DNA of 62,441 nucleotides from Bacillus carboniphilus (lineage in GTDB: Bacteria > Bacillota > Bacilli > Bacillales > JC228), in assembly GCF_039522365.1 (NCBI RefSeq), contig NZ_BAAADJ010000010.1, forward strand, positions 1 through 62,441, read 5' to 3'. A program made the position numbers and the translations under genes. Shown here in pieces: positions 1 to 7,809 of the stretch. The notes beneath the pieces were generated by a model, which was given only the letters and a program-made list of their open reading frames with translations, was not told where the DNA came from and did no database searches. The first letter of the stretch is position 1. Each line of letters starts with the position of its first letter.

Positions 1-103
1 ACGATATGAATTTTTACGTCAATCATAGTTGAACCGCCGTATACCGAACGGTACGTACGGTGGTGTGAGAGGTCGGGGGTTAGTCACCCCCTCCTACTCG
101 ATT
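1..103 (+). ncRNA. Group II intron, 3' end (domains V and VI)
   Basis: The first hundred bases fold as the end of a group II intron. Positions 31-67 match domain V: a GAACCGCCGT arm pairs with ACGTACGGTGGT around an inner TACCG-AA-CGGTA hairpin. Positions 67-99 match domain VI: GAG and AGG on the 5' side pair with CCT and CTC on the 3' side, leaving A96 as the expected bulged branch-point adenosine, above a GGGGGT/ACCCCC stem. The intron should end about seven bases after A96, near position 102-103. The rest of the intron, including any reverse transcriptase gene, lies left of the window. The class is not certain from this fragment. The identification rests on the folded motif and on recollection of similar Bacillus intron ends. 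Confidence 0.85.
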
Positions 104-217
104 TGCCTTGCTTTGATTCTTTGATTTTTGGTCAGGTCTCGATTTCCTTTTGGCATTTTTATAAACATCTGGGGTCAGATTATTATTCGGTGCAGCTTGT
201 TCGTTCCAATCGGCCAT
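80..217 (-). CDS. Small hydrophilic protein (45 aa), C-terminus encoded by intron sequence
   Basis: A 45-codon frame follows a very strong AAGGAGGAG ribosome binding site and starts at ATG (215-217). The product is highly polar, rich in Asn, Lys, Gln and Arg, with no signal peptide or membrane segment. It lies 13 bases downstream of the 73-aa gene on the same strand, so the two are probably co-transcribed. Its last seven or so codons and its stop fall inside the group II intron domain VI. The native 3' end has therefore probably been displaced by the intron, or the gene originally stopped elsewhere. I do not recognise the family. Its size and composition resemble the many small spore or stress proteins of Bacillaceae, but that is inference only. 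Confidence 0.55.
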   Translation of the reverse strand: MADWNEQAAPNNNLTPDVYKNAKRKSRPDQKSKNQSKANRVGGGD

Positions 218-230
218 GGTTTCTCCTCCT

Positions 231-452
231 TTAGCCCTTCGTAGAATCTCCATCCATCATTTTTTCAAATTCTTTCATTTTTTCATTTGTTTTTCCTGAT
301 AAGTGAAATGGATTCTTCTCTTGGTCAAACCCACTCTTCTTAGTGAAAGTTACACCAACTTCTTGTCCCATTGAATCGTTAATGATGCTTTCCTTTTCTC
401 CGTCGGGATGAATACTTGCTTCTTCACCTACAAATGAATCTCTTCTTGGCAT
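231..452 (-). CDS. Small acidic protein of unknown function (73 aa)
   Basis: The frame encodes a soluble, charged protein with no signal peptide or transmembrane segment. The start is set at the ATG at 450-452 (MPRRDSF), nine bases after an AAGGAG site; a TTG three codons upstream lies directly on that site and is unlikely. The protein has a Gly/Glu-rich middle (GQEVGVTFTKKSGF) and ends in a Lys/Glu/Met helix. It is the first gene of a two-gene minus-strand unit with the 45-aa frame. I do not recognise the family and give no function. Confidence 0.55.
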   Translation of the reverse strand: MPRRDSFVGEEASIHPDGEKESIINDSMGQEVGVTFTKKSGFDQEKNPFHLSGKTNEKMKEFEKMMDGDSTKG

Positions 453-584
453 GATGATCAACTCCTTATCTTTAAAGTGAGAAGCTTTTCAGTTTTTTAT
501 TCCATTAACTTTTACTATTCAGGAAATAAGAGGTATTGATGCCGTTTGGGAGATTTTAACTTTAATAATTTTGAGATAATTTTA

Positions 585-614
585 TTGACAACGTTTTCAT
601 AAATGATATATATT
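585..614 (+). promoter_or_regulatory. Promoter of the KDG operon with overlapping cre (CcpA) site
   Basis: A perfect -35 TTGACA (585-590) is followed by TATATT (609-614) or TATATA (607-612) as the -10 box, at 18 or 16 bp spacing. The 16 bases 585-600 match the CcpA cre consensus WTGNAARCGYWWWCAW at all positions but one (C at 589 where A is expected). The cre therefore covers the -35 box and spacer, a position expected to give carbon-catabolite repression. This is the expected promoter for the whole IclR-tctCBA-kdgK-kdgA run. Confidence 0.7.
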
Positions 615-627
615 AGTACCGTAATAA

Positions 628-652
628 GGAAAGCGGTTCCACGATAAGGAAC
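628..652 (+). promoter_or_regulatory. Candidate IclR-family operator
   Basis: Just downstream of the -10 box is GGAAAGCGGTTCC (628-640), an imperfect palindrome resembling the E. coli IclR operator core GGAAATNATTTCC. A second copy of the right arm pairs again as GTTCC (636-640) with GGAAC (648-652). The position, between promoter and the iclR-type gene, suggests autoregulation. The binding protein is inferred from proximity only. Confidence 0.45.
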
Positions 653-671
653 AACAAAAAGAAAAGGGGAG

Positions 672-1433
672 ATGCCGTTGATTCAGTCTGTGGACCGTGC
701 ATTGTATATCTTGGACATATTAAAAAATAATCCAAGAGGACTTGGCGTTACTGAAATAGCGGGTCGTCTTGAAGTGGCAAAAAGCACAGCTCATAGATTA
801 CTAGCTTCATTAGAGGAACATGGCTATGTTCAAAAGGTTGGTAAAGAAGCGAATTATCGTCTTGGTTTAAAATTCATTGAGATGAATCAAGTCGTTGTAG
901 AAAACCTAAATGTGGTAGAGCTAGCTCGTCCGTATTTGGAACAATTAAGCTCTGCGACAGGTGAAATTGTCCACCTTGTCATGTTGGATGGCTACGAGAT
1001 TGTTTATATCGATAAAGTTGATAATTCTTCAACCATTCGGATTTATTCTCAAATTGGAAGAAGAGCACAACTACACTGTACAGGTGTTGGAAAAGCAATC
1101 TTAGCTTACTATGACGATACAAGAATCAATGAGTTTATTAAAAACAACGATTTTCGTTCTTATACAGAAAACACTATTACAGATGGACAAGCATTGTTGC
1201 AGGAACTGAAATACATTAGAGAATCTGGTATTTCTTACGATAAGGAAGAACATGAGCCAGGTATTCAATGTGTGGCTGCGCCGATAAAAGATCATCAAAA
1301 CAATGTTCAATATGCCATAAGTGTTACAGGACCATTAACTCGAATGACGCAGGAAAAGCTTAAGGAATGTATTCCAAAGTTAAAGGAAACTGTAAATCAT
1401 ATATCTAGACAACTAGGATATCGATTTTCATAA
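672..1433 (+). CDS. IclR-family transcriptional regulator, probable KDG regulon repressor
   Basis: The protein (253 aa) has the full IclR layout. A winged helix-turn-helix occupies about residues 4-60 (IQSVDRALYILDIL, then a recognition helix around KSTAHRLLASLEEHG). An effector-binding domain follows at about 70-250, with the typical HCTGVGKAILA and RESGISYDKEEHEPG motifs. It heads an operon for uptake and breakdown of a 2-keto-3-deoxy sugar acid. The likely role is a repressor released by KDG or KDPG, like KdgR-type IclR proteins; that ligand is inferred from neighbours. The ATG at 672 almost touches its GGGGAG site, so the TTG at 678, seven bases away from it, is an equally good start. Confidence 0.88.
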   Translation: MPLIQSVDRALYILDILKNNPRGLGVTEIAGRLEVAKSTAHRLLASLEEHGYVQKVGKEANYRLGLKFIEMNQVVVENLNVVELARPYLEQLSSATGEIVHLVMLDGYEIVYIDKVDNSSTIRIYSQIGRRAQLHCTGVGKAILAYYDDTRINEFIKNNDFRSYTENTITDGQALLQELKYIRESGISYDKEEHEPGIQCVAAPIKDHQNNVQYAISVTGPLTRMTQEKLKECIPKLKETVNHISRQLGYRFS

Positions 1434-1476
1434 AAAATAAATCATCTTTGATAAACAATAATGGAGGTAAACTTAC

Positions 1477-2448
1477 ATGAAGAAATTTAAACTACTTAGT
1501 TTATTGTTAGCTTTATCATTAGTATTAGCTGCTTGCGGTGGCTCAAAAGAAGAGGGGAAAGAAAAGGCTTCAGGTTCTGATTTCCCAAATAAGTCAATTG
1601 AACTAATTGTTCCTTATGCTGCTGGTGGGGGTACAGATTCACTAGCTCGTTCATTCGCTGACCAAACAGATATTGGTGAATCAGTTGCAGTTGTTAACCG
1701 TGAAGGTGGCGGTGGTGCTGTAGGTATGCAAAACGGTGCCAATGCAAAAGCTGACGGTTACACAGTTTCAATGGTTACAGTTGAATTATTAACGTTACCA
1801 CACAGTGGATTAGCACAATTCTCTTATGAAGACTTCCAACCAATTGCGTTATTAAACGAAGATCCTGCAGCGATTACAGTTTCTGCAGATGCACCATGGA
1901 ATACAATTGACGAATTTATTGCAGCAGCAAAAGAAGAGAACTTAAAAGTAGGTAACTCTGGTACAGGTGCAATTTGGCACTTAGCGGCTTCTGCGTTTGA
2001 ACAAGAAACAGGTGTAACTTTCAACCATGTTCCATTTGAAGGTGCTGCTCCAGCAGTAACAGCTCTACTAGGCGGACATATTGATGCAGTAGCAGTAAGT
2101 CCTGCAGAAGTACGTACACAAGTTGAAGCTGGTGAATTAAAAGTGCTAGCAGTAATGTCCGACAACCGTGTTGAAGCTCTTCCAGAAGTTCCAACATTAA
2201 AAGAAAGTGGAATCGACCTTTCTATCGGTACTTGGCGTGGTCTAGCTGTTCCAAAAGATACTCCTGAAGATGTTGTTCAAAAGCTAGAAGAATCATTTGG
2301 AAAAACAGCTCAAGCAGATGCATTCAAAGATACTCTAAACAAATTAGGTTTAGGATATCGTTATGAAGATGGAGAAGGGTTCAAAGCGCTTCTAAAAGAG
2401 CAAGACGAACTATTTGCAGAACTAATTCCTTCATTAGAATTAAACTAA
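1477..2448 (+). CDS. tctC: Tripartite tricarboxylate transporter substrate-binding lipoprotein (TctC family)
   Basis: The protein has a lipoprotein signal peptide ending in the lipobox LAAC (Cys20), followed by a low-complexity Gly/Ser/Lys linker. The mature domain begins at about residue 36 and shows the TctC/Bug fold hallmarks: IELIVPYAAGGGTDSLAR near the start, a GTGAIWHLAA segment and a Venus-flytrap length of about 320 residues. It would be anchored outside the membrane and deliver a carboxylated substrate to TctBA, encoded next. The substrate is not readable from sequence. Because KDG kinase and KDPG aldolase follow in the same operon, a sugar acid such as 2-keto-3-deoxygluconate is a reasonable inference. 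A stable hairpin after the gene may favour its expression over tctBA. Confidence 0.9.
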   Translation: MKKFKLLSLLLALSLVLAACGGSKEEGKEKASGSDFPNKSIELIVPYAAGGGTDSLARSFADQTDIGESVAVVNREGGGGAVGMQNGANAKADGYTVSMVTVELLTLPHSGLAQFSYEDFQPIALLNEDPAAITVSADAPWNTIDEFIAAAKEENLKVGNSGTGAIWHLAASAFEQETGVTFNHVPFEGAAPAVTALLGGHIDAVAVSPAEVRTQVEAGELKVLAVMSDNRVEALPEVPTLKESGIDLSIGTWRGLAVPKDTPEDVVQKLEESFGKTAQADAFKDTLNKLGLGYRYEDGEGFKALLKEQDELFAELIPSLELN

Positions 2449-2461
2449 ACGGCAATAATAC

Positions 2462-2489
2462 GTAGAGGCTAGAGGAATCTAGCCTCTAC
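2462..2489 (+). other. Intercistronic hairpin between tctC and tctB
   Basis: A perfect 12-bp stem (2462-2473 with 2478-2489) is closed by a GGAA tetraloop and followed only by TCTTTG, not a long T-run. It probably acts as a leaky terminator or a 3' stabiliser that keeps the binding-protein message more abundant than the membrane-subunit message, as known for several binding-protein transporters. Confidence 0.7.
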
Positions 2490-2541
2490 TCTTTGATAAA
2501 GGGAGATTTAATTTGCGTTAGGAAAACGGGAGGTGCCTGAA

Positions 2542-2985
2542 GTGACATTGGCAAACAGAATCATCGGAACATTGTTAGTTATCCTTTCTGCCTATGTTTG
2601 GTTTACTGCTAATGCTTTTCCAGAATCCATTGGTGTTGGTCCTGGAGCTGATTTCTTTCCAAAGCTTTCAGCGGCTTCACTGGCCATTCTATCTATCATG
2701 TTAATCCTTAAGAAAGAGAAATCAGATGAATCGATCTTCTCAGTTTCAGGTAGTAGTGCTTGGAAATTTGTTATTGGATTTATTACCATGATTGTATTTG
2801 TGATTTTAGTAGAAATCATCGGTTTTACGGTAGCTGCCACATTGTTCGGTATCAGCTGGCTGTGGTTAATGGGGATACGTAAACTTGTTAAGTTATTCTT
2901 AATTCCGATACTCGTTAGTCTTTTAATAACCTTAGTATTTGAACAACTACTTAATGTACCTATCCCACACGGAATCATATATTAA
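2542..2985 (+). CDS. tctB: Tripartite tricarboxylate transporter small membrane subunit (TctB family)
   Basis: This 147-aa protein has four predicted membrane segments, at about residues 7-22, 36-54, 74-95 and 100-145 (the last stretch holds two helices), and the typical GVGPGADFFPK segment after helix 1 seen in TctB proteins. The GTG at 2542 is chosen because it lies eight bases after GGGAGG; the GTG at 2533 overlaps that site. It pairs with TctA to form the membrane part of the transporter. TctB proteins are poorly conserved, and the assignment relies on the size, topology and position between tctC and tctA. Confidence 0.85.
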   Translation: MTLANRIIGTLLVILSAYVWFTANAFPESIGVGPGADFFPKLSAASLAILSIMLILKKEKSDESIFSVSGSSAWKFVIGFITMIVFVILVEIIGFTVAATLFGISWLWLMGIRKLVKLFLIPILVSLLITLVFEQLLNVPIPHGIIY

Positions 2986-2999
2986 GGAGGCTTAGAAAG

Positions 3000-4496
3000 A
3001 TGGATTATCTCCTTCAAGGATTTGGAAATGTCTTTGCGCCGGAAGTTATTTTACTGATAATTGCTGGTGTTATTGTTGGAATTATTATCGGGGCATTACC
3101 AGGTCTTACTGCCACTATGGGTGTGGCCTTGTTTTTGCCGGTCACGTTTGGAATGGATGCGGTAACTGGTATTCTTTTGTTAATTGGTGTGTACTTTGGA
3201 TCAATTTATGGAGGATCTATAGCGGCCATTTTATTAAATACACCTGGAACGCCAGCTTCTGCTGCAACTGCTTTAGATGGTCATCCGTTAACTCAGTCTG
3301 GTAAGGCTGGGAAAGCATTAGGGATATCAGCTATTGCGTCAGCGGCAGGAGGAATTATAAGTGTCTTACTGTTAATCTTTATTTCTCCTCAGCTAGCAGA
3401 GGTTGCCCTTAACTTTAGTGCACCAGAGATGTTTGGGTTAGCTTTATTTGGTTTAAGTATTATTTCAAGTATTTCTGGAGGATCTGTTTTAAAAGGCTTA
3501 ATCGCTGGTGTGTTTGGTTTAGTTATATCCACTATTGGAATGGATCCTATGACGAGTTACCCAAGGTTTACTTTTGAACAGCTTTCCTTATTAAATGGTT
3601 TAAACTTCATCCCGGTAATGATTGGACTTTTTGCTGTTTCTGAAGCACTAGTAACATTAGAGGATGAATTAAAAGGAAACGGAAAGATGAAGAAAGTGGT
3701 AGCTAGTTATATCCTTCCAAAGTGGAGAGAGCTTAAGACATTATGGGTAACAATGATTCGCTCTGGCTTTATTGGATCTTTCATTGGAATCATCCCCGGT
3801 GCTGGTGCTGATATAGCTGCCTTTGTGTCTTATAACGAAGCAAAACGATTTGCTAAAAAAGAGGAAAAGGATACATTTGGTAAAGGGAATCCTAAAGGAA
3901 TTGCTGCTGCAGAAGCTGCTAATAATGGTGTTACTGGTGGGGCAATGGTTCCATTGCTGACTCTTGGTATCCCCGGTGATGCGGTTGCAGCTGTGTTATT
4001 AGGAGCACTTGTTGTTCAAGGTATCCAACCAGGTCCACAGCTTTTCACTACAAGCGCAGATCTTGTCTATACATTATTTGCAGGTATGCTAGTCGCGAAT
4101 ATTTTAATGTTAATTTTCGGATTAAGCGGTATACGTTTGTTTACGAAAATACTAAAGGTACCAAAAAATACTTTAGCAGTGGCCATTTTAGTACTATCTG
4201 TTGTCGGATCCTACGCGATCAGTAATAATTTCTTTGATGTTTACACAATGCTAGGGGCGGGGATCATTGGATACTTTATGAAAAAATTCGGTTTCCCAGC
4301 ATCACCAATTGTACTAGCACTTATTTTAGGACCAATGGCTGAAAGTGAAATGAGACGTGCTCTCGTCATGTCAGAAGGAAGCTATTCGATTTTCCTAACT
4401 CGTCCCATTTCATTAACGTTTATTATCCTTGCCATTCTTTCACTAGTAGTACCTATCATCATGAATCAACTAAAAAAGAAAAAAGCTGCTAACTAA
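3000..4496 (+). CDS. tctA: Tripartite tricarboxylate transporter large membrane subunit (TctA family)
   Basis: The 498-aa protein is the normal length for TctA and carries about twelve hydrophobic helices. The family signatures are clear: GALPGLTATMGVALFLPVTF in the first half, and the second, related GIIPGAGADIAAFVSY in the second half, reflecting internal duplication. GGSIAAILLNTPGTPASAAT and LLTLGIPGDAVAAVLLGAL are further conserved loops thought to line the transport path. It starts 14 bases after tctB behind an AGGAGG site. It should drive cation-coupled uptake of the substrate captured by TctC. Confidence 0.95.
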   Translation: MDYLLQGFGNVFAPEVILLIIAGVIVGIIIGALPGLTATMGVALFLPVTFGMDAVTGILLLIGVYFGSIYGGSIAAILLNTPGTPASAATALDGHPLTQSGKAGKALGISAIASAAGGIISVLLLIFISPQLAEVALNFSAPEMFGLALFGLSIISSISGGSVLKGLIAGVFGLVISTIGMDPMTSYPRFTFEQLSLLNGLNFIPVMIGLFAVSEALVTLEDELKGNGKMKKVVASYILPKWRELKTLWVTMIRSGFIGSFIGIIPGAGADIAAFVSYNEAKRFAKKEEKDTFGKGNPKGIAAAEAANNGVTGGAMVPLLTLGIPGDAVAAVLLGALVVQGIQPGPQLFTTSADLVYTLFAGMLVANILMLIFGLSGIRLFTKILKVPKNTLAVAILVLSVVGSYAISNNFFDVYTMLGAGIIGYFMKKFGFPASPIVLALILGPMAESEMRRALVMSEGSYSIFLTRPISLTFIILAILSLVVPIIMNQLKKKKAAN

Positions 4497-4523
4497 TAGT
4501 TTGCTTTCTTGGGGGTAAAAGAA

Positions 4524-5483
4524 ATGTATCCAGAGCTAGTAACAATAGGAGAAACGATGGTCGTGTTAGAGGCAGCAGAAGATGGACCTCTTCGTTATGT
4601 TCCTCAATTCAATAAACGTCACGGAGGCGCAGAGTCTAATGTGGCAATTGGAGTAACTCGACTGGGCCATTCTGCCGGTTGGATTAGCCAAGTAGGGGAC
4701 GATGAGCTTGGTAAATTTTTAGTATCTGCTATCCGAGGAGAAGGAGTAGATACTTCTAGAGTCACTTATAATGAGAAGTTTCCTACTGGACTTTATATAA
4801 AAGAGAGAATCAGAGAGGGTAGCACACAAGTCTACTACTATCGAAAAGGTTCTGCTGCAAGTCAGTTGAATCAGGATTCTATTGATTGGGAATATATCAA
4901 AAACGCCAAAATAATTCATCTTACAGGAATTACACCATTCTTAAGTGAAAGTTGTATGAAGGTTGTTGAAGAGATTATTGATTTTGTTAAAAAAAATAAC
5001 CTTTTTCTTTCCTTTGACCCAAATTTAAGGCATAAGTTAATGGCTGATTATCCAAACGCAAAGGAAATGGTCCTTAAGTTTGCCAAACAAGCAGACATTT
5101 TTATGCCTGGTATCGATGAGGCAGAGTATCTTCTTGGAACAAAGGATTACGAAGAAATAGCCGATTATTTTATTAAAGCAGGAGTCTCAAAGATTTGCAT
5201 TAAGAACGGGGATAAAGGAACTTATTATCAATCTGTAGATGGTGAAAAAGGTTTCTTACCAAGCTTCAAAGTAGATCGTGTCATTGATCCAGTAGGTGCT
5301 GGAGATGGATTTGCTGCTGGAGTAATCTCAGGACTTTTAGAAGCCAAATCTCTAGAAGAATCGGTTCGCCTGGGCGCTAAGATTGGTGCAATGGTTGTGA
5401 CGGTTAAAGGAGATATAGAGGGATTACCTGAAAGGCAAGCGTTAGAACAATTTACTGGTGAAGAAACAGACGTACTTAGATAG
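4524..5483 (+). CDS. kdgK: 2-keto-3-deoxygluconate kinase (PfkB family)
   Basis: This 319-aa sugar kinase has both PfkB signatures: GGAESNVAIGVTRLG near residue 40, and DPVGAGDGFAAG near residue 255, which holds the catalytic Asp in GAGD and the anion-hole glycines. It would phosphorylate 2-keto-3-deoxygluconate to KDPG in the cytoplasm; the aldolase that cleaves KDPG is the next gene, ten bases on. The ATG at 4524 is chosen, eight bases after a GGGGG site; an upstream in-frame TTG overlaps that site. Substrate specificity within PfkB kinases is hard to read, so KDG is inferred mainly from the pairing with kdgA. Confidence 0.9.
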   Translation: MYPELVTIGETMVVLEAAEDGPLRYVPQFNKRHGGAESNVAIGVTRLGHSAGWISQVGDDELGKFLVSAIRGEGVDTSRVTYNEKFPTGLYIKERIREGSTQVYYYRKGSAASQLNQDSIDWEYIKNAKIIHLTGITPFLSESCMKVVEEIIDFVKKNNLFLSFDPNLRHKLMADYPNAKEMVLKFAKQADIFMPGIDEAEYLLGTKDYEEIADYFIKAGVSKICIKNGDKGTYYQSVDGEKGFLPSFKVDRVIDPVGAGDGFAAGVISGLLEAKSLEESVRLGAKIGAMVVTVKGDIEGLPERQALEQFTGEETDVLR

Positions 5484-5494
5484 GAGATGTAGTG

Positions 5495-6139
5495 ATGAAG
5501 CAAGAGATGCTTACGAAAATTTTAGATGCAGGTATAGTAGCCGTTGTTCGTCGAATTGATCGAGATAAGGTGATGGATGTTATTTCTGCCCTTGTCGAGG
5601 GAGGCGTTACCGGAATTGAAATGACAATGGACTCCGATGACGTTCTGGGTGCCATTTCAGAGGCAAAAGCAAAGTTTGGAGATCGTGCGGTAATTGGTGC
5701 AGGAACGGTGCTGGATGGTGAAACAGCAAGAATGGCTATTCAGGCAGGTGCAGAATTTATCTTTGCTCCGACGCTGAACCAAGATACCATAGCTATTGCA
5801 AACCGATACGGAAAAATCGCTATTCCAGGAGTATTTACTCCGACTGAAATTCTTCAGGCTTATGAATGGGGAGCAGACCTAGTGAAGGTTTTCCCAGCTA
5901 GCGTTTTAGGTAGCAAATTTATAAAGGACGTCCGTGGTCCTCTTGGTCATATTCCAATGATGCCTACTGGAGGCATTGATTTAGATAATGTGGCTGAATA
6001 CATTAAAGCCGGTGCTGTGGCAGCTGGAGTAGGCGGATCGCTGCTAAACAAGAATTACATTAAAAACAGTGAGTGGGACAAGTTAACTGCATTAGCAGCA
6101 CAGTATGTTGAAAAAGTGAAAGAAGCTAGAAACGGATAG
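5495..6139 (+). CDS. kdgA: KDPG aldolase (2-dehydro-3-deoxyphosphogluconate aldolase)
   Basis: The 214-aa protein is a class I aldolase of the KDPG/KHG family. The Schiff-base lysine is in DLVKVFPAS (about residue 132), the catalytic glutamate in GIEMTM, and the phosphate-binding loops include GAGTVLD, APTLN and MPTGGI. It splits KDPG into pyruvate and glyceraldehyde-3-phosphate. The ATG at 5495 lies eight bases after AGGAG, which overlaps the kdgK stop codon, so the two genes are tightly coupled. It is the last gene of the operon; a terminator follows at once. Confidence 0.95.
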   Translation: MKQEMLTKILDAGIVAVVRRIDRDKVMDVISALVEGGVTGIEMTMDSDDVLGAISEAKAKFGDRAVIGAGTVLDGETARMAIQAGAEFIFAPTLNQDTIAIANRYGKIAIPGVFTPTEILQAYEWGADLVKVFPASVLGSKFIKDVRGPLGHIPMMPTGGIDLDNVAEYIKAGAVAAGVGGSLLNKNYIKNSEWDKLTALAAQYVEKVKEARNG

Positions 6140-6152
6140 ACGATAAGAATCA

Positions 6153-6180
6153 AGAGACTCTGTGAAGGGGTCTCTTTTTA
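6153..6180 (+). terminator. Intrinsic terminator after kdgA
   Basis: AGAGAC (6153-6158) pairs with GTCTCT (6170-6175), followed by a T-run to 6179. It closes the KDG operon. Confidence 0.85.
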
Positions 6181-6263
6181 TGTCTTTTATCAACGCTGAT
6201 TTTGCATATTTTGTTGCTTCTGGACCATAGCTAATTCCCTAAAAGGTGGACGTTGATTTGCAT

Positions 6264-6758
6264 GAACGCAAAGCACCGAAACGTTCCCTGCTCAAGGAAG
6301 AAACGTTAAAAGAGGGAACGCAAAGCACGGAAACGTTCCCTGTTCAAGGAACAAACGTTAAAAGAGGGAACGGAAAGCACGGAAACGTTCCCTGCTCAAG
6401 GAAGAAACGTTAATCGGGGGAACGCAAAGCACGGAAACGTTCCCTGCTCAAGGAAGAAACGTTAATCGAGGGAACGCAAAGCACGGAAACCCTGCTCAAG
6501 GAAGAAACGTTTATCGAGGGAACGCAAAGCACGGAAACGTTCCCTGTTCAAGGAAGAAACGTTTATCGAGGGAACGCAAAGCACGGAAACGTTCCCTGTT
6601 CAAGGAAGAAACGTTAAAAGAGGGAACGCAAAGCACGGAAACGTTCCCTGTTCAAGGAAGAAACGTTAAAAGAGGGAACGCAAAGCACGGAAACGTTCCC
6701 TGCTCAAGGAAGAAACGTTAAAAGAGGGAACGCGAAGCACGGAAACGTTCCCTTTTTT
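6264..6758. repeat. Tandem array A: about ten copies of a 52-bp hairpin repeat
   Basis: Copies begin at 6264, 6316, 6368, 6420, 6472, 6520, 6572, 6624, 6676 and 6728. Every interval is 52 bp except one of 48 bp, where four bases are lost. Most units hold an inverted repeat GGGAACG...CGTTCCC around a 13-base loop, then a spacer containing AACGTT. The last, partial unit (6726-6758) has the same hairpin followed directly by six Ts and reads as an intrinsic terminator. The array lies between kdgA and convergent minus-strand genes. No gene is seen in it. The same unit recurs in inverted orientation at 56284-56437. Confidence 0.93.
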
Positions 6759-6870
6759 AATTTTTCTTTTATGGAGCGGGTGCTTTTCCTGGATTTAAGC
6801 TAAATACTTATGATTACCTTGTATTGGTTCACTTGTGCTTCTTACAAAACAAACATCATTCATTTCTTCC

Positions 6871-7588
6871 TGTCCCGTTGGGCTGGCAATCTCTTTCCAA
6901 CCCGGACACGTTCTCATCTATCTGTCCCGTTTGACTCCTCATCTGCTCTCAAACGGGATACGTTCTCATCTAGCTGTCCCGGTTGACTCTCCATCTGCTC
7001 TCAAGCGGGACACGTTCTCATCTAGCTGTCCCGTTTGACTCTCCATCTCCTCGCAAACGGGACACGTTCCCATCTAGCTGTCCCATTTGACTCTTCATCT
7101 GCTCGCAAACGGGACACGTTCCATGCTAGCTGTCCCGTTTGACTCTTCATCTGCTCGCAAACGGACACGTTCTTATCGAGCTGTCCCGTTTGACTCTTCA
7201 TCAATTCCCAAACGGGACACGTTCTCATCTAGCTGTCCCGTTTGACTCTCCATCTGCTCTCAAGCGGGACACGTTCTCATCTAGCTGTCCCGTTTGACTC
7301 TCCATCTCCTCGCAAACGGGACACGTTCCCATCTAGCTGTCCCATTTGACTCTTCATCTGCTCGCAAACGGGACACGTTCCATGCTTGCTGTCCCGTTTG
7401 ACTCTTCATCTGCTCGCAAACGGGACACGTTCTCATCTAGCTGTCCCGTTTGACTCTTCATCATCCCCAAACGGGACACGTTCCCATCTAGCTGTCCCAT
7501 TTGACTCTTCATCTGCTCGCAAACGGGACACGTTCTCCTCCAGCTGTCCCATTTGACTCTCTATCTCTTCTCAAACTGGACACACACC
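6871..7588. repeat. Tandem array B: fourteen copies of a second 52-bp hairpin repeat
   Basis: The word GACACGTT or a close variant recurs with its G at 6905, 6957, 7009, 7061, 7113, 7164, 7216, 7268, 7320, 7372, 7424, 7475, 7527 and 7579, so the period is 52 bp with two intervals of 51. In typical units AAACGGGACA pairs with TGTCCCGTTT across a 14-base loop. The sequence differs from array A, but the period and the layout (hairpin of about 26 bp plus spacer of about 26 bp) are the same, and the arrays are only 110 bp apart. Short open frames inside it are by-products of the periodicity. Confidence 0.93.
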
Positions 7589-7663
7589 ATATTCCATCTA
7601 AACAATCTTAAAATAAACAAAAAAACACCACAGCCCCATGGACTGCGGTATGCTACTTGAACG

Positions 7664-7695
7664 AAAAAAAGAGAGAGTCCCCTCTCCCTTTTTTA
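7664..7695 (-). terminator. Intrinsic terminator, probably bidirectional
   Basis: A run of seven As, then GAGAGAG, a short loop and CTCTCC followed by six Ts, makes a hairpin that can stop transcription in both directions. It ends the minus-strand secreted-protein unit and isolates it from the arrays. Confidence 0.7.
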
Positions 7696-7809
7696 TAAAT
7701 TGCTTGCGTGACCGTTATAAATGACGCCACCTGCACCAATCTTTCTTCAGCTGAAACAGATAGCATTTAATCAGTTGGTCTTTTCCCGAGTCTACTTCAC
7801 TTTACCCTT

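Noticed and set aside
1-103. Left-edge sequence as part of a tRNA or rRNA gene
   Set aside because: The folds match group II intron domains V and VI, with the bulged branch-point A96. No cloverleaf or rRNA motif fits.
6835-7228. Short open frames of 65-70 codons on both strands inside array B
   Set aside because: They arise because the repeat unit lacks stop codons. They encode low-complexity repeats and have no ribosome binding sites.
6264-7588. CRISPR array
   Set aside because: The arrays are regularly spaced, but the whole 52-bp unit is repeated, including the part between hairpins. There are no unique spacers and no cas genes.
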